Shown one piece after another: positions 53,932-64,000 of a stretch of 64,000 nt of DNA (within the stretch, counting starts at the first letter, position 1; the number at the start of each line of letters is the position of its first letter). Source of the stretch: Sordariomycetes sp. S80-01Y. Lineage: Eukaryota > Ascomycota > Sordariomycetes. The stretch spans positions 1,984,001 through 2,048,000 of the forward strand of contig JAXQJY010000033.1 of the NCBI GenBank assembly GCA_037042185.1, in the 5' to 3' direction. A program made the position numbers and the translations under genes. The notes beneath the pieces were generated by a model, which saw only the letters and a program-made list of their open reading frames with translations, had not been told where the DNA came from and made no database searches.

Positions 53932-54212
53932 ATGCCTCATAGCACCGTCAGCGACACGCCTTCCATGGCCCTGTCCGACCACAACAAGTAAGTCTCCTTA
54001 AATGCATAAAGCCTCAGCCCGGTCTTGCACTAATAAAGAGCAGCCGCCTGTCATCGCAGTCCTTCAAAGCCCCGAAATACACGTCAGCCCGAGGGGACGC
54101 ACAGGCAGATCCCCTGGAATCGCTGTTGGTGGTGGGAACGTCCAGCCGCGAGGCACACAACAGAGGCCTCAGGAAGCAAATGCGCAACACCGACAGGCTG
54201 TTCCCGAATTAA
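53932..54212 (+). CDS. Small spliced hypothetical gene
   Basis: Two exons, 53932..53987 and 54044..54212, with intron 53988..54043 (GTAAGT donor, CACTAAT branch, GCAG acceptor), give 74 aa. The start context is CCACCATGC, a strong fungal initiation context. I do not recognise the protein. It begins MPHSTVSDTPSMALSDHN and is polar, Ser-rich in the first half and basic near the end (GLRKQMRNTDRLFPN), with no signal peptide or membrane segment. Without splicing the frame stops within the intron, and the alternative second frame gives only 40 codons more. A longer 3' structure with another intron cannot be excluded. Confidence 0.45.
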
Positions 54213-55094
54213 GACACATAACAAAGACGACCATCTTTTCAATAAGCTTCGAGATCTTGCATATGATGAACAATTGTTTGGGTTAGTAATTGGGAAGGGC
54301 AAAGGACGGCGTCAGGGTGCAATGGAACTCAGCATTTGGAAGGGGACAGTTGATCAAGGGCAACCGATTACTTCCAGGTGCTCGAGAACTCATTACACAG
54401 TCAAGGCGTTACACGATTTTACTTTAATAGACTGCAAATGCTATATTCCTTAACGAAGTGAGTCAGAACTGCGAGACATGTTGGCGCGCGCAATGTTTGG
54501 TTGTTGCTGTTGACCTGACCACTCAATGGGCAGGCAGGGGTGATTAGTAGCATTCCTGTGGATGCCGGGCTTCTGTAAGTAATGCCCTCCTGACAAAACT
54601 CTACGAGCAACAGTAGCCCATAATCATCCCGTGATCCTCCCCGGTGTGTCACCTTGGGTCCGCAATGGCTCTACTCAAAATGCATAGTGCCGCTTAGCTT
54701 GTGTGACTGGCTGCTCGTACATGGGTCAGTCAGTCGCAACATCAGTACCCTATTTCTCCAAAGCTTGGACGCGCGACAGACGGATGCGGCGCTACCTTTA
54801 TGCGGACTGGTCTTTCTTTTTCTTCCTATACCAGAAGGGAGTCATATTCTGCATGGCACCAATGCTGCACCAGCGAGAGGTTTCTAGCCATCAGGATCAC
54901 AAGACGAACATTGGGGGCTGCGATGATGTTATCAGTCAGTTGCGTGAACCAGCGAGAGTATTGAATTGAATCAAACGAAGTCGCATTGAGTAAGTCCGTA
55001 CTAATTGCACCAAAGCACAAATCTGACCGAGAGATCACAAACACAAAACTCGAGATGTAAGGTGATGTCGAGGTCACTGATCACTCCGTCGTAC
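54213..55094. other. Convergent intergenic region
   Basis: This is the 3' flank between the small candidate gene and the maltose-permease-like gene. Open frames up to 88 codons have no support. No repeat or RNA gene was seen. Confidence 0.5.
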
Positions 55095-56888
55095 TCATCC
55101 TACGTGCTTCTCACCCTCCGGGGCGCTCCTAGTCATGTTGATGTCCTCCTCCTGGATCTCATACTTGGCGGACTTGCGTGCAGTAACACCCTTCTGGAAC
55201 TATTGAACGAATTAGCAAGGACGGGTGCGAGACTATGAGAGAGCCATACCATTATATCCATTTCACCGAAGGTACGGTCCTTGGTCTCGAACATGCGGAA
55301 GTAACCCCAGCAGAATGTGATGGTAGCAAGACAAGCCCAGAACAAAGCCTAGCCACGTTAGTCACTTTCGTAAATGTTTGATTGGTTCTGCCTACAGTCT
55401 TTCCCGCAAGGTCCCAGTCACCCGGAGACATGAACTTGGGCTGCAGGATACCGCCAAAGATGATGTTACCAAAGTAGTAGAGACTGCGTCCCAAGACAAT
55501 GGTCTGCGTACGGAGACGGGTGGAACCGATTTCGGCGATGATGGTGTACACAATGGGACCAACAGACATGGAGTAAACGCCAAGCCATACGACGCAAAGC
55601 AACGATTGAGCCCATGCGAGAGGCATTGTCTGCTTAGGAAGAGCAAGGAAGCCAATGGTCCAAAGGATCAGGGTCAGGGTGGCAAAGCCGTAGAGCCAGA
55701 TGGTACGACGACCAAAACGGTGAATATAGAACCAAGAAACGACGGTCCCAATGAAAGCAAGACCCTTGCCGCCAAGTGTGATGGCGTAGCTCGTGTCGGG
55801 CTTGATACCAGTCTGCTGGAAGAAGAAGGAACCAGAGTAAGCCAAGGCACCACCGTTGGTAATGTGCGACATGAAGGACATGCAAGCGATCTCAGTACGT
55901 CGAAGATTGGTTCCTCGGAAAGCATCCCAATAGTTCACGCCCTTGCACTCCTCGATTTCAATCTTGTTGGTGTGGACCATGAGCGCAACAGCATTATCGT
56001 AGTTGATGTTGTGGCTGGGCTCCGAGAGACGCTGCAAAGAGCGCTTGGCCTTTTCAAGCTGGTTCGTGCGGACGAGGAACCAGGGGGACTCGGGAGCAAA
56101 GTAGGCAGCAATGGCAAGAGGAAGAGGCCACATCCATTGCAGAGCGAAGGGGATGCGGTATGCCCACGCGTCGGGTCGGTTAACGAGGCTCTCCAAAACA
56201 CCAGCGGAGAGCATCTGGCCGATGACCCAGCAAAGGTTGATGTAAGCCGTCAGGTATCCACGGATGGCCAGAGGCGTGACCTCAGCAGCGTACGACGGCC
56301 CAGTGGTGGCAAACACACCCCAGGGGACGTTGCAGAGAGTCTGACCAGCAAGCAAGACGCCAATGTTGGGGGCGAAGAAGACGACGAAGATGAAGGCGCT
56401 GAGCCAGAACAGACTGCCAATGAGAACCTTGCGGTGACCCCATCTGGCGGTGGCCCAGCCGTTGAGAAGGGCACCAATGATGTTGCCAACAGCGGCAAGA
56501 CAGTTGAAGCGCTGCTGCCATGAAGATGAAATCTGATAACCGTCTTCCTCGTTGAGGAACTCGCCATACTTCTCACGGAACCGAGGGTAGCCGTAGAAGG
56601 ACGACAATAAGGTCACGTCGTAACCTTCCATGATAACGGTCATTGAAATGACTATAGGCTGTCAAATTATGCTCAACGTCGGTAAATGTACGGGCACTTA
56701 CGGATTGACCAGAAAGCAGCCCGCTTGTAGGTCTTCATGCCCTGGACGAAGCCAATGCTGTGCTCTTCAGCAGTGGCCTCAGCAGCCTCCGCATTAAGCG
56801 ACTTGTCGTGGAGGTCGACATTCTGGAGGCGGTTGACGTCAGGCTCGGCAGCCTCGACGCGCATAGCGTCACTCTTCTCTGTATCCAT
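55095..56888 (-). CDS. MFS sugar porter, maltose/alpha-glucoside permease-like
   Basis: Four exons, 56702..56888, 55396..56651, 55250..55348 and 55095..55199, give 548 aa; introns are 50, 47 and 50 nt. The acceptor of intron 1 (CTATAG) was chosen because it joins AAFWSI to LISMTVIMEGYDVTLLSSF, the usual MAL-type helix 1. Other marks are ARWGHRKVLIGSLF, PSYAAEVTPLAIRGYLTAY, APESPWFLVR, IHRFGRRTIWLYG and FETKDRTFGEMDIMF. The last exon adds a polar tail ending EGEKHVG. Members import maltose, trehalose or other alpha-glucosides by proton symport. No glucosidase is adjacent. A 25-bp palindrome lies about 255 bp upstream of the start. Confidence 0.93.
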
Positions 56889-57143
56889 GGTCCTGAGGTA
56901 TCTTAGAAATTGTCGGATGGACCAAGAGACTGGTGGTAGAGGAGGTGAGGTCTCAAGAAGATGCGGAGGGGAGACCCCGGATTTTAAACTACGGACAGGT
57001 CGAAGCCGATCCCTCGTCCCCAATGCAACCTAAAGCTGAATGGGAAAGGATGAAATGGACCAGACATGGCACGAGAAGCCCATGGGCCCATAAGCCCATG
57101 CGAAGAGCCCGCCGCATAGTTCAGGGTTGGGCAGGCCTGTGCA

Positions 57144-57168
57144 TGACTCTGACAGGTTGTCAGAGTCA
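57144..57168. promoter_or_regulatory. 25-bp palindrome upstream of the MAL-type porter
   Basis: Arms TGACTCTGACA and TGTCAGAGTCA are exact reverse complements around a 3-bp centre (GGT). It sits about 255 bp upstream of the porter start. A dimeric regulator site is inference. Confidence 0.5.
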
Positions 57169-58002
57169 ATTGTTCTCACCAGAGTCTCGGAAGACCACCA
57201 TGATAGGAACTGCGGGCCGTGATCATTCGACATTCCATCCGCTTTTCTTCAGCATACCAAGAGTCATTGGTGGAATTACGTGTGGAGTCGTGAAGCATGG
57301 CGAGGATGGTGTTCGGCTTGACGCCGACCAAGAGGCTCTCGAGTGGAGCGCTTCTTTGGCGCGCAGCCAACAGGACAGAAGGCACCGGGAAACCCATGTT
57401 GGCCAGGAGGCATTTCGTTGGCCAGTGTGCGGGGGATTGGGGGTCTGGGGAACAACCTGGGGACATGAATTTCCGTGTTCTTCCTCGAATCTCGACGGAT
57501 CCCCCGCCCCCGCCGGGCTAAAGAACGACCCCCTGGTTCAACTGGTTGTCCAAACGCGAATCAAAGGATCGGCCTCACTGGGTCTGGAAAGGACTTAAAA
57601 AGTCAAACTACTAGCCTCGTCTTGGCCATGAGCTCTGCACAAGCCTCTAGACTCTAGCTACGGCCACAGGCCGGTTCACGAAGCGATCTCGCTGAGGGCA
57701 GCGCCCACCGAGGAGATCGCGAGGTCAACAAGGCTGGTCCGATCTAGTTACCATAAAAGCGCCACTTGAAGATGTGCCGTGGCGGCTAAATGGCATTTGC
57801 GGGTGCCGAACGGCTCGGCGATGGGCAGAACTCTAGGCTTGTTACGTTGGCTCGCTGTGTAACCTGTTACGAAGAAGTAATCGAGACTCTCAAGGCCATC
57901 TCAGCTCGTAGCCAGATTCCTAGGACGCAATGCATCAAGCTGGAAAATTTTTATGCTGGGGCACTTCGTACAACGTAGTCTATTGGAAAGGCAGACCCGA
58001 TC

Positions 58003-58042
58003 TGCTGGGCCTGCTGGGCCTGCTTGGCCTGCTTGGCCTGCT
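58003..58042. repeat. Nonamer tandem repeat (TGCTKGGCC)
   Basis: Two copies of TGCTGGGCC are followed by two of TGCTTGGCC and a diverged fifth. On the minus strand it reads as Gln/Ala/Lys repeats in an unsupported 96-codon frame. Confidence 0.85.
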
Positions 58043-58971
58043 CCGGCTGGACGATGGTGGAGTATGAGGCTCGGGTGGTCTTGAGCCGAGCCGGTCTAGG
58101 CTTGTCTCCGAGGGGATGATGAGGGGATGATGGGTACCGCCGGAGGTCTCCAGGTTTACCCTGTATTTCGCAGACGAGTGAAGGGTGCCGTGCGGAGGCC
58201 ATGGCCACTCGTCCAGCTGAAGTCCGAGGAGACCGGCTCACCAGGGTACATGGTCAGGCAAGACTGGCGAATAATCATCCTCTGTCCAAGAATTGGAATC
58301 TGGGGAGCGAAGAAACCGTCGGAGCGTGCTTGGCGTCCTCGCACCGCACAATTAGCCGGCATTAGCCTGTGCCGTCAGATTCTCGATTGCACGTGGCGCC
58401 ATTTGGAGGGCATTCAGGCTGAATGTCCAGGGAGCCCCCGCAAGTTGGATCTTGATGCCAGGGCACACCTGGAGCGTTTCATGACCGTGTAAGAGGATCA
58501 GCTCTGCCCTGGGCAAATCGCCTTGATGAATCGAAGTCGAGTCAAACAGCCTGTCAGCTACGATGTTCGGACATGAAGCGAACCCCGGGAGCCATTGGTG
58601 AATATCCCCGAGGTCGGCGACGTGCGAGCGCAACCGGACACGCACAAGTCAGTTGGTTGTTGGTGCTTGGCGAGTAGCTTCCACAACTTGAAGGCCAAGA
58701 AGGGGGGGCAGATGAAAAGAGGTCCACAAACACGTTAAACAAGTCGATTGCTTTGAGAACTTCACAGTAGAATGCTCAGTGGGTCGCGCGACACGTGACG
58801 CACCGTTATCCTCTAGGAGGAAGGACTTAGCCAGATTCCTAATCACTTGGTATCTGACTCCTAGTAGTCTTCTCAGTGGACTCTTCCTCCACCGTCATGC
58901 ATCGAGACATAAAGGTCGCGTTGAATCGTTACTATTGATATCCTGGTGTCACTCTCGACCTATGTGCGTAT

Positions 58972-60246
58972 TTACCTTGTCGTGCTGCACCACCTTTCGC
59001 CACCTGTAGATGACGGCCCGCACAACGAGGCCTCTATCACAGCCCCAGCCCATCCACCCACTGCGAGTCCCAAGGATTGCCCGACTCCGATGACTTGCAG
59101 CTTGAATTCCCGGTCCTCTACGGACTGGTGAGTTTGCACTTCGGCAGCCGAATCGTATACTCTGACGTATAATGCGCCGACCGCACCGCCCAAAAACCAA
59201 ACAGCCGGGAAACACAGGATCGGCATCGTTGCGGCGGGAAGCAACACAGTAGCAGAGAGGAACCCAAGCGCGATTGTCAGAACCACCATCGCATGCCGTT
59301 TCAAAGCTGGCCTTCCGAGGAAAATGGCTGAGCGTGCCGTCAAGCTTCCCAGGTGGAAGATACCGCTGTATGTAGCTAGGAACCTCCCATAGGTTTCGAA
59401 GCGCGGCTGTATGGCAGTCGCACGGCTGATGCCCGGAACTGCAAATGATTGCGCTGCGAAAGCCATGAAGAGCGGAGCAATGAATGGCCGCAGCAGAGTT
59501 TGAAGCCGTATCGATCGGACTCCTCGCCCTGTAGCACTCGTCGTTGAGTCGAAAGGTTTCCCAGAGCTTTCCACATCAAACCGCGCCGACGCTTTACCAT
59601 TGGAACTTGGTTGGGCAATGTCCTTCGGACTTTGAGGCAGAATAATATACTGGGATGCCAGGACCAGGGGCGCAAGATACCAGGCGCATGCCAGTCCATC
59701 ACGCAGCGGACGTCCCATCAACATCGTCACCAAGTACGGTACCATGGCGCAGACGCAACCTCCGAGCCCATCACCGACCACCCATCCCGCAAACCCTGCC
59801 TTGCCGTCGAGACTCAATTGGCCTAGCCAGAAGACCTCACCCGTGGCAGAAGCAAAAGAGGCCAGTACGACACCCGAAACCCTTATCCAAGATGGAACAT
59901 TGGGCGGGGAGACATCTATGATGAATGTTGCGATGCACCAGCAGAGAGCGAGCACCAACGGCCCATACCGCCGCCAACGCGTGCTTCGCGAGAGCACGAA
60001 TGGGAGAAGCGTTTTCGCTACTACAGCCGGGATGTATTGGACGAATATGACGATAGGTCGGGGGTACGGCACAATGAGGTACGCAGCGGACGATATGAGC
60101 GTGGGCAAGAGTGCGTTGGCGAAGGCTGTCTCGTTGTTTAGCCTCATTGAAACCCATTCACGCCAAGGTCATGAATCCATACCGATTAGGCAATAGCCCA
60201 AGATGATTCGCAGTTTGTCGCCGCTTGTCATTCCAGAATCACGCAT
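58972..60246 (-). CDS. BTN1: CLN3/battenin family protein
   Basis: This polytopic vacuolar/endosomal protein is the fungal counterpart of Batten disease CLN3, tied to vacuolar pH and basic amino acid homeostasis. Two exons, 60183..60246 and 58972..60125, with a 57-nt intron 60126..60182 (GTATGG, branch GCTAAAC, ACAG), give 405 aa. An open frame begins at MRLNNETAF inside the intron; the spliced model instead gives LRIILGYCLIAFANALLPTL, a full first helix. Characteristic stretches are ASFASATGEVFWLGQLS (family GLGE-type segment), GWVVGDGLGGCVCAMVPYL and the final VGQSLGLAVGGWAGAVIEASLC. Ten or eleven hydrophobic segments are seen. The sequence is rather diverged from yeast Btn1, so it could be a paralogue. 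Confidence 0.8.
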
Positions 60247-61025
60247 CTCGGTCAGCCCTCGCTCGACAGGCGATTTCGACGGCCGGTTGGATTTCGTCAG
60301 GAGAGAAAGTTGCTCCTTGAGCCATACGGGAGACCGAGCGGCATCATTACGCGCTTACATATGGCACATCACCGTCCCTTGAAATTGTATCATTGATTGT
60401 GCCCGACCACTTGACCCTTGATGTGGACAATGATGTGCTTTCCCGAGCCTAGCCTGGTACGCTAAGAGTGCGACGTCTCGGTAGTCCAACCGACGCACTG
60501 GTCCGCCCCCACGTGCAGACCATAGCGATCCCCGATTCGACCTCTGGACGGTTGCGCCATCAACTACCGCCCAAGACGATGGGCCGTTGCGAATTGCTTC
60601 ACAGAGATTCTCAGGGCTCTGGGTTTTCTCTGAGCAAATGAGAGCTCAAGAAGTCGGCACGCTGCCGATGCCGTCGTCCCGTGTAACCTCACCGCTCTGG
60701 TAGCTCGCCCATTAGAGGCATGCCATTGACAATGTGCTCTGAACCTGGGAGGAAATGCAACATTGGCGTCGCAGCCGAAGATGATCAATTTACTGGCAGT
60801 CCCCAGCAGTCAACAGCGGGCACTTACCGTTTGTTGTCGGTTGTGCCCAAACGAGCTTGGTACGCGGACATTCGCACTCCCATTTGAGACTAGAGATGGT
60901 CTCGTGAGCGACTCGGATCTGTTTGCGCCAGAGGTGGAAAAGCTCTACTTCCTCAAGCTTTCTCTTTCTGTTGGGTTTCCCTACTCCCTCATGACGGCAG
61001 CGTGTGCAGGCAAGCATCTCCGAGG
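60247..61025. other. Divergent promoter region
   Basis: The stretch lies between the CLN3-like and the glycosyltransferase starts. Open frames on both strands near 60560-61030 overlap each other and lack support. Confidence 0.5.
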
Positions 61026-62752
61026 ATGAACATGCTGCTATCTCGGCGGGTGCGCCCTGTAAAGTGGCCGCTCCTCGTCCTATCTTTACTTCTCGTCACA
61101 AGCTTTGTTTATCTATTGGACGTACGTATCGAGAGCTTCGCGACACATGTGATTGTCAGACTGACCGAGGGGTTTAGTTACAATCTGTGCTACTGGCAGA
61201 TTCGTCCAGGTTTCCGTTTCACCCTCAGGCGCAAATTACATTGTCGAGCGCCCAACTCACGCACCTTCAAGTTCCTATACTCAACGATGGAGTATCCTCT
61301 AAGCGCCGACTGCGCGTCTTCATGCCAGCGGACGGACCCAATATCAACTTGTGCAAGACCATCATGTCATCGGTGGCTCTGGGCTATCCTCTACCTACAT
61401 TGCTCAACTGGGATGGCGCCTTCAACAGACCGGACTGGCACTTCCAGGGCAGCCACATAGCCAAACTGGAGAGTTTGCTCGCTGTTATAGAAGAGCTCCT
61501 AGATGGCTCAGGCGACGCCAGCGAGGATGATTTGGCTTTAATGGTGGACGCGTACGATATATGGTTTCAGCTACCACCGTCTGTCTTGATCCAGAGATTT
61601 CACCAGCTGAACCGGGAAGCCGATGAGAGGAACCAGCAACAGTGGGAGCAAATTAAATCCCAGCACCCAGGTCTCCCCATCCAGCCTCCTCGACAAAACA
61701 TCATAGTGACGGGAGCAAAAGATTGCTTTCCCGACCCTTCGTCTGGATCAGATGGCCATTATGACTTGTGGCCAGCGTCTCCGATGCCCGATGATCTTTA
61801 CGGTGAGGACACCGATAACTTTCAAACTGCGATTGTCGAATCATCCCGCAGGTTTCGCAGAATTCGACCTCGATGCGCCAACAGCGGCATGATAATGGGC
61901 ACGATGGGGGCGATGCGGGATGCTCTGGCCCGTTGCAGGGAAAAAGTAGAAGAGGCTGCAAGGGCGGGTCGACAGCTATGGAGTGACCAGGCTCTGTTTG
62001 CAGAGGTCATTGGTGATCAAGAAGCGTGGAGGTCGTGGACGCAAGAGTTGGCGTCGACATGGAACGGCACAGCCGCTGTCAGTCAGAGCTCAATCAGACA
62101 TAGCCATGTTCGCGATGTAGCGTCTAGCTCGCTGAGAGGGCAGAGATTCGAGTTCGGGATCGGAATCGACTACAACTTTACGACCATACCGCCAACCTGC
62201 TCTTCCGAGGAGGATGCGTACTTCGCGCAGATCGACAACATGGTCCAGGTCAAGGTGCTATCGCGAGAAGCCGGCGTGCCGGGCGACATTCGTTTGAAGC
62301 ACGCTCCCCGGGAACTCGACGCCGCCTTGGATCTGAAAGAAGGTCCCTATTCGGCGATCCGATGGGGCCAACAGCCTCTCTACTCGGATTTCTTCTTCGG
62401 CACGACCCCAGTGGGGATCCATCACAATGCCTACGCCCACGGATTGAAGGCATTCCGTTTGAAGACCTGGTGGCCCCTGATGTGGTTTCACCCGATCCTG
62501 CGAGAGCTCGTCACTTACAGCTTGAATAGGCGCAGCGAAGGCGAGAAGGATATCCTGAGCATGGTCGATCCTTCTGGAAACAAAGTTAACTACACGAATC
62601 CTCAAGAAGATTCTGTCACCGTTTTCACGTCAGGCAACAGGGGCACGGTGTCGAGCTTCGAGCCGAAGGAATGGGATCAGGTCTGCCAAAAGGGGACGGT
62701 GCCATGGTACGATGAGCTATTTGGTGATGAACGTGGACCTCTATTACTCTAA
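61026..62752 (+). CDS. PLOD-like glycosyltransferase, type II membrane protein
   Basis: Two exons, 61026..61121 and 61178..62752, with a 56-nt intron (GTACGT...TTTAG), give 556 aa. Exon 1 encodes a basic start and a helix (WPLLVLSLLLVTSFVYLL), so the protein should be Golgi-type II. The lumenal part resembles the glycosyltransferase domain of collagen lysyl hydroxylases: ALGYPLPTLLNWDG, a metal-site-like LMVDAYDIWFQLP, PRCANSGMIMGTMGAMRDAL and LWSDQALFAE. The acidic pair in DAYD fits a nucleotide-sugar site. C-terminal GIHHNAYAHGLK and PWYDELFGDERGPL are shared with the gene that faces it. Sugar donor and acceptor are unknown; fungi lack collagen. Confidence 0.83.
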
Positions 62753-62869
62753 TAATTGCTTTGAGGGTCATCCCCTCGGCGACTCTATATACTTTAGTTT
62801 GATTTCATAAAACTTCGCTGTCACGCCGGAAGGCCAGAGTTGGCGAGTATTACGATGCCTGAATCCCAC

Positions 62870-64000
62870 CTAAAGAGGGCCTTGTCCGTCCCTGAAAACC
62901 TCATCGTACCAAGCCCTCTCCGCCCCGTCCTCCGCCTTGCACAGAGCGTCGAAATCAGCCGTGCCTAGGCCATCTGCGGAAGCACCTGGCTTGAACAACC
63001 TCGGCAGACGATGCTCCTTGTCCGCAGGCAGAGGCCAGTATACCAACCTCCCGCTATCGGCGGCCAGGTCGGCCAGAGGACGGAGATCGGACGTCTGATG
63101 CACCGCCGCCAACATCAGCTTACGGAGGTGGGGGAAGAACCAGGTGCGATCCCACCACCAGTTCCTGCGCTCTTTCATCCCATCCTTGTGGGCGTTGTGG
63201 TGAAGTAGGGCCGGAACGCTGGTGGTGTAGAAGTCTGCGTAAAGGGGAGAATTGCCCCAGTCGTTGGTCTCGGACTCGAGTCCAAGAGTTTCCGCAAGAG
63301 GGTGTTTGGCGTCCTGCATGTCTCCTGGGACATCTGTCAGGCGAGTCGGTCTGATGTCCAGTTCAGACGCATGGTCGTCGAGGCCTGAATGGTTCGAAAG
63401 CAGGACAAAGTCCCCATCTTTCTCCGCAAAAGCCGTGGTCAGGGCAAGATTTTGAAGGTAGTCGAGTCCTACATGATACTCATAATCGCGCGCCATAATT
63501 CCGACAGCCTCTTCGTCCCCCTTTGCAAATATCTTGGGTCTCTCGCCCTGCCATTGGCGATAGATCTCTTGCTCGCCAAATATCTCACCAAAGATGCCCT
63601 GGTCACTGTAGATCCTGACGTCCGAGGTAGCCAGCATCTCAGTCATCTTGCTCAACACCCTTCGAAAGTAACGCTTCATGTCGCCCACGGGACCGATAAT
63701 TGTCCCGCTGTTGAGGAAACGTGGTCGTACATCATGAAACTCATTCGGGTTCTTGGCCGGGTCCATGTCTGTGTTGGGCCCGTACAGATCCTTCCGTAAA
63801 GGGCTCTCAGGGATCGCGTCGCAGTGAAGATTCGAGCCCGTCTCCGGAGGCGGATAACATTTCTTCTGGGTGGACAGCATGATGGTCTGCTCCATGGGTA
63901 AGTCACTGCGCCCCCATTGCTTGGCCAGACGCTCGTTGGCAGCGGCATTCGCCGCGTGATAGCGTCGAAGCAGCACCTCTGGAGGCAGCTGGAACCACAG
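62870..64000 (-). CDS. PLOD-like glycosyltransferase paralogue, 5' end outside window
   Basis: The 3' part of a gene that continues past 64000; at least 376 codons lie here in one exon. The first visible residues LWFQLPPEVLLRRY align with the VDAYDIWFQLPPSVLIQRF part of the facing gene, so only the N-terminal quarter is missing. Shared stretches are PLRKDLYGPNTDMD, RPRFLNSGTIIGPVGDM, IYSDQGIFGEIFGEQEIYRQW, LLHHNAHKDGMK and AWYDEVFRDGQGPL. Sequence identity looks moderate, with many substitutions, so duplication is not recent. The two genes are tail to tail with 117 bp between stops. Function is as uncertain as for its partner. Confidence 0.85.
   Translation of the reverse strand: MWFQLPPEVLLRRYHAANAAANERLAKQWGRSDLPMEQTIMLSTQKKCYPPPETGSNLHCDAIPESPLRKDLYGPNTDMDPAKNPNEFHDVRPRFLNSGTIIGPVGDMKRYFRRVLSKMTEMLATSDVRIYSDQGIFGEIFGEQEIYRQWQGERPKIFAKGDEEAVGIMARDYEYHVGLDYLQNLALTTAFAEKDGDFVLLSNHSGLDDHASELDIRPTRLTDVPGDMQDAKHPLAETLGLESETNDWGNSPLYADFYTTSVPALLHHNAHKDGMKERRNWWWDRTWFFPHLRKLMLAAVHQTSDLRPLADLAADSGRLVYWPLPADKEHRLPRLFKPGASADGLGTADFDALCKAEDGAERAWYDEVFRDGQGPL

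Larger units (their letters stand above)
56889..58971. other. 2.1-kb intergenic region upstream of the MAL-type porter
   Basis: The stretch holds palindromes at 57078-57087, 57144-57168 and 57683-57720 and a nonamer repeat at 58003-58042. The 221-codon frame at 56933..57598 (+) has no recognisable features and overlaps the porter leader, so it is not listed as a gene. Confidence 0.5.

Noticed and set aside
55378-56523. 381-codon open frame antisense to the maltose-permease-like gene
   Set aside because: Polar, Gly/Asp-rich reverse complement of membrane helices; no motif, and the sense gene is certain.
56933-57598. 221-codon plus-strand frame upstream of the MAL-type porter
   Set aside because: It overlaps the porter leader and palindromes, and the translation has no domain, helix pattern or signal.
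58972-60147. Intron-free CLN3-like model starting at MRLNNETAF
   Set aside because: It would truncate the first membrane helix; a spliced exon 60183..60246 with a good branch point restores it.
1-64000. Transposons, virus-like elements, secondary-metabolite backbone genes, CRISPR or rRNA
   Set aside because: I looked for transposase, reverse transcriptase or integrase-like proteins, terminal repeats, synthase-size genes and repeat-spacer arrays and saw none; a few short repeats only.

Overview
The window looks like nuclear DNA of a filamentous ascomycete (Pezizomycotina), most likely a plant-associated Sordariomycete. The evidence is many short introns of about 44-60 nt with GTRNGT donors and CTRAC-type branch points, fungus-specific families (PTH11-type rhodopsin-fold receptor, DUF3405, Zn2Cys6 regulator, metacaspase with a Gly/Tyr/Pro prodomain), and plant cell wall enzymes (pectin methylesterase, GH6 cellobiohydrolase). 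The genus is not decided by the sequence. No transposon, virus-like element, CRISPR array or rRNA gene was seen. Gene density is about one gene per 2.3 kb. Exon boundaries were worked out by hand from splice consensus, phase and family alignment; in every multi-exon model given as firm the exon lengths sum to a multiple of three.

Layout. 0-10.5 kb: 3' part of a PTH11-like receptor, a His/Asp-rich GPI-anchored Cys-rich protein, a small coiled-coil ORF, a pectinesterase, a secreted Dcr2-type metallophosphoesterase and an F-box protein. 10.7-27.7 kb: an intronless ABCA-type full transporter, an MFS transporter, a Dic1-type mitochondrial carrier with nine introns, an AhpD-like protein, succinyl-CoA:3-ketoacid CoA transferase and an ACS-family MFS transporter. 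28-31.6 kb: a ketosamine-3-kinase, then an RraA-like aldolase and a D-2-hydroxyacid dehydrogenase transcribed divergently. 31.7-38 kb: a DUF3405 membrane protein, a metacaspase and, divergent from it, a WW-domain protein with the same sort of Gly/Tyr low-complexity sequence.

38.5-47.2 kb: a compact carbohydrate-use block made of a Zn2Cys6 regulator, a sugar-porter MFS protein and a GH35/42-like beta-galactosidase, with a perfect 22-bp palindrome carrying CCG/CGG triplets in the divergent transporter/enzyme promoter; then an O-methyltransferase and a GH6 cellobiohydrolase. 49-57 kb: a DLH-like hydrolase, a large C2H2 protein, a small spliced candidate gene and a maltose-permease-like transporter with a 25-bp palindrome upstream. 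59-64 kb: a CLN3/Btn1 homologue and two convergent paralogous PLOD-like glycosyltransferases, the second cut by the window end.

I found no clearly undescribed defence or mobile system. The best leads are the three-gene sugar block with its candidate operator, the aldolase/dehydrogenase divergent pair, the metacaspase/WW pair, the convergent glycosyltransferase pair and the small spliced gene.
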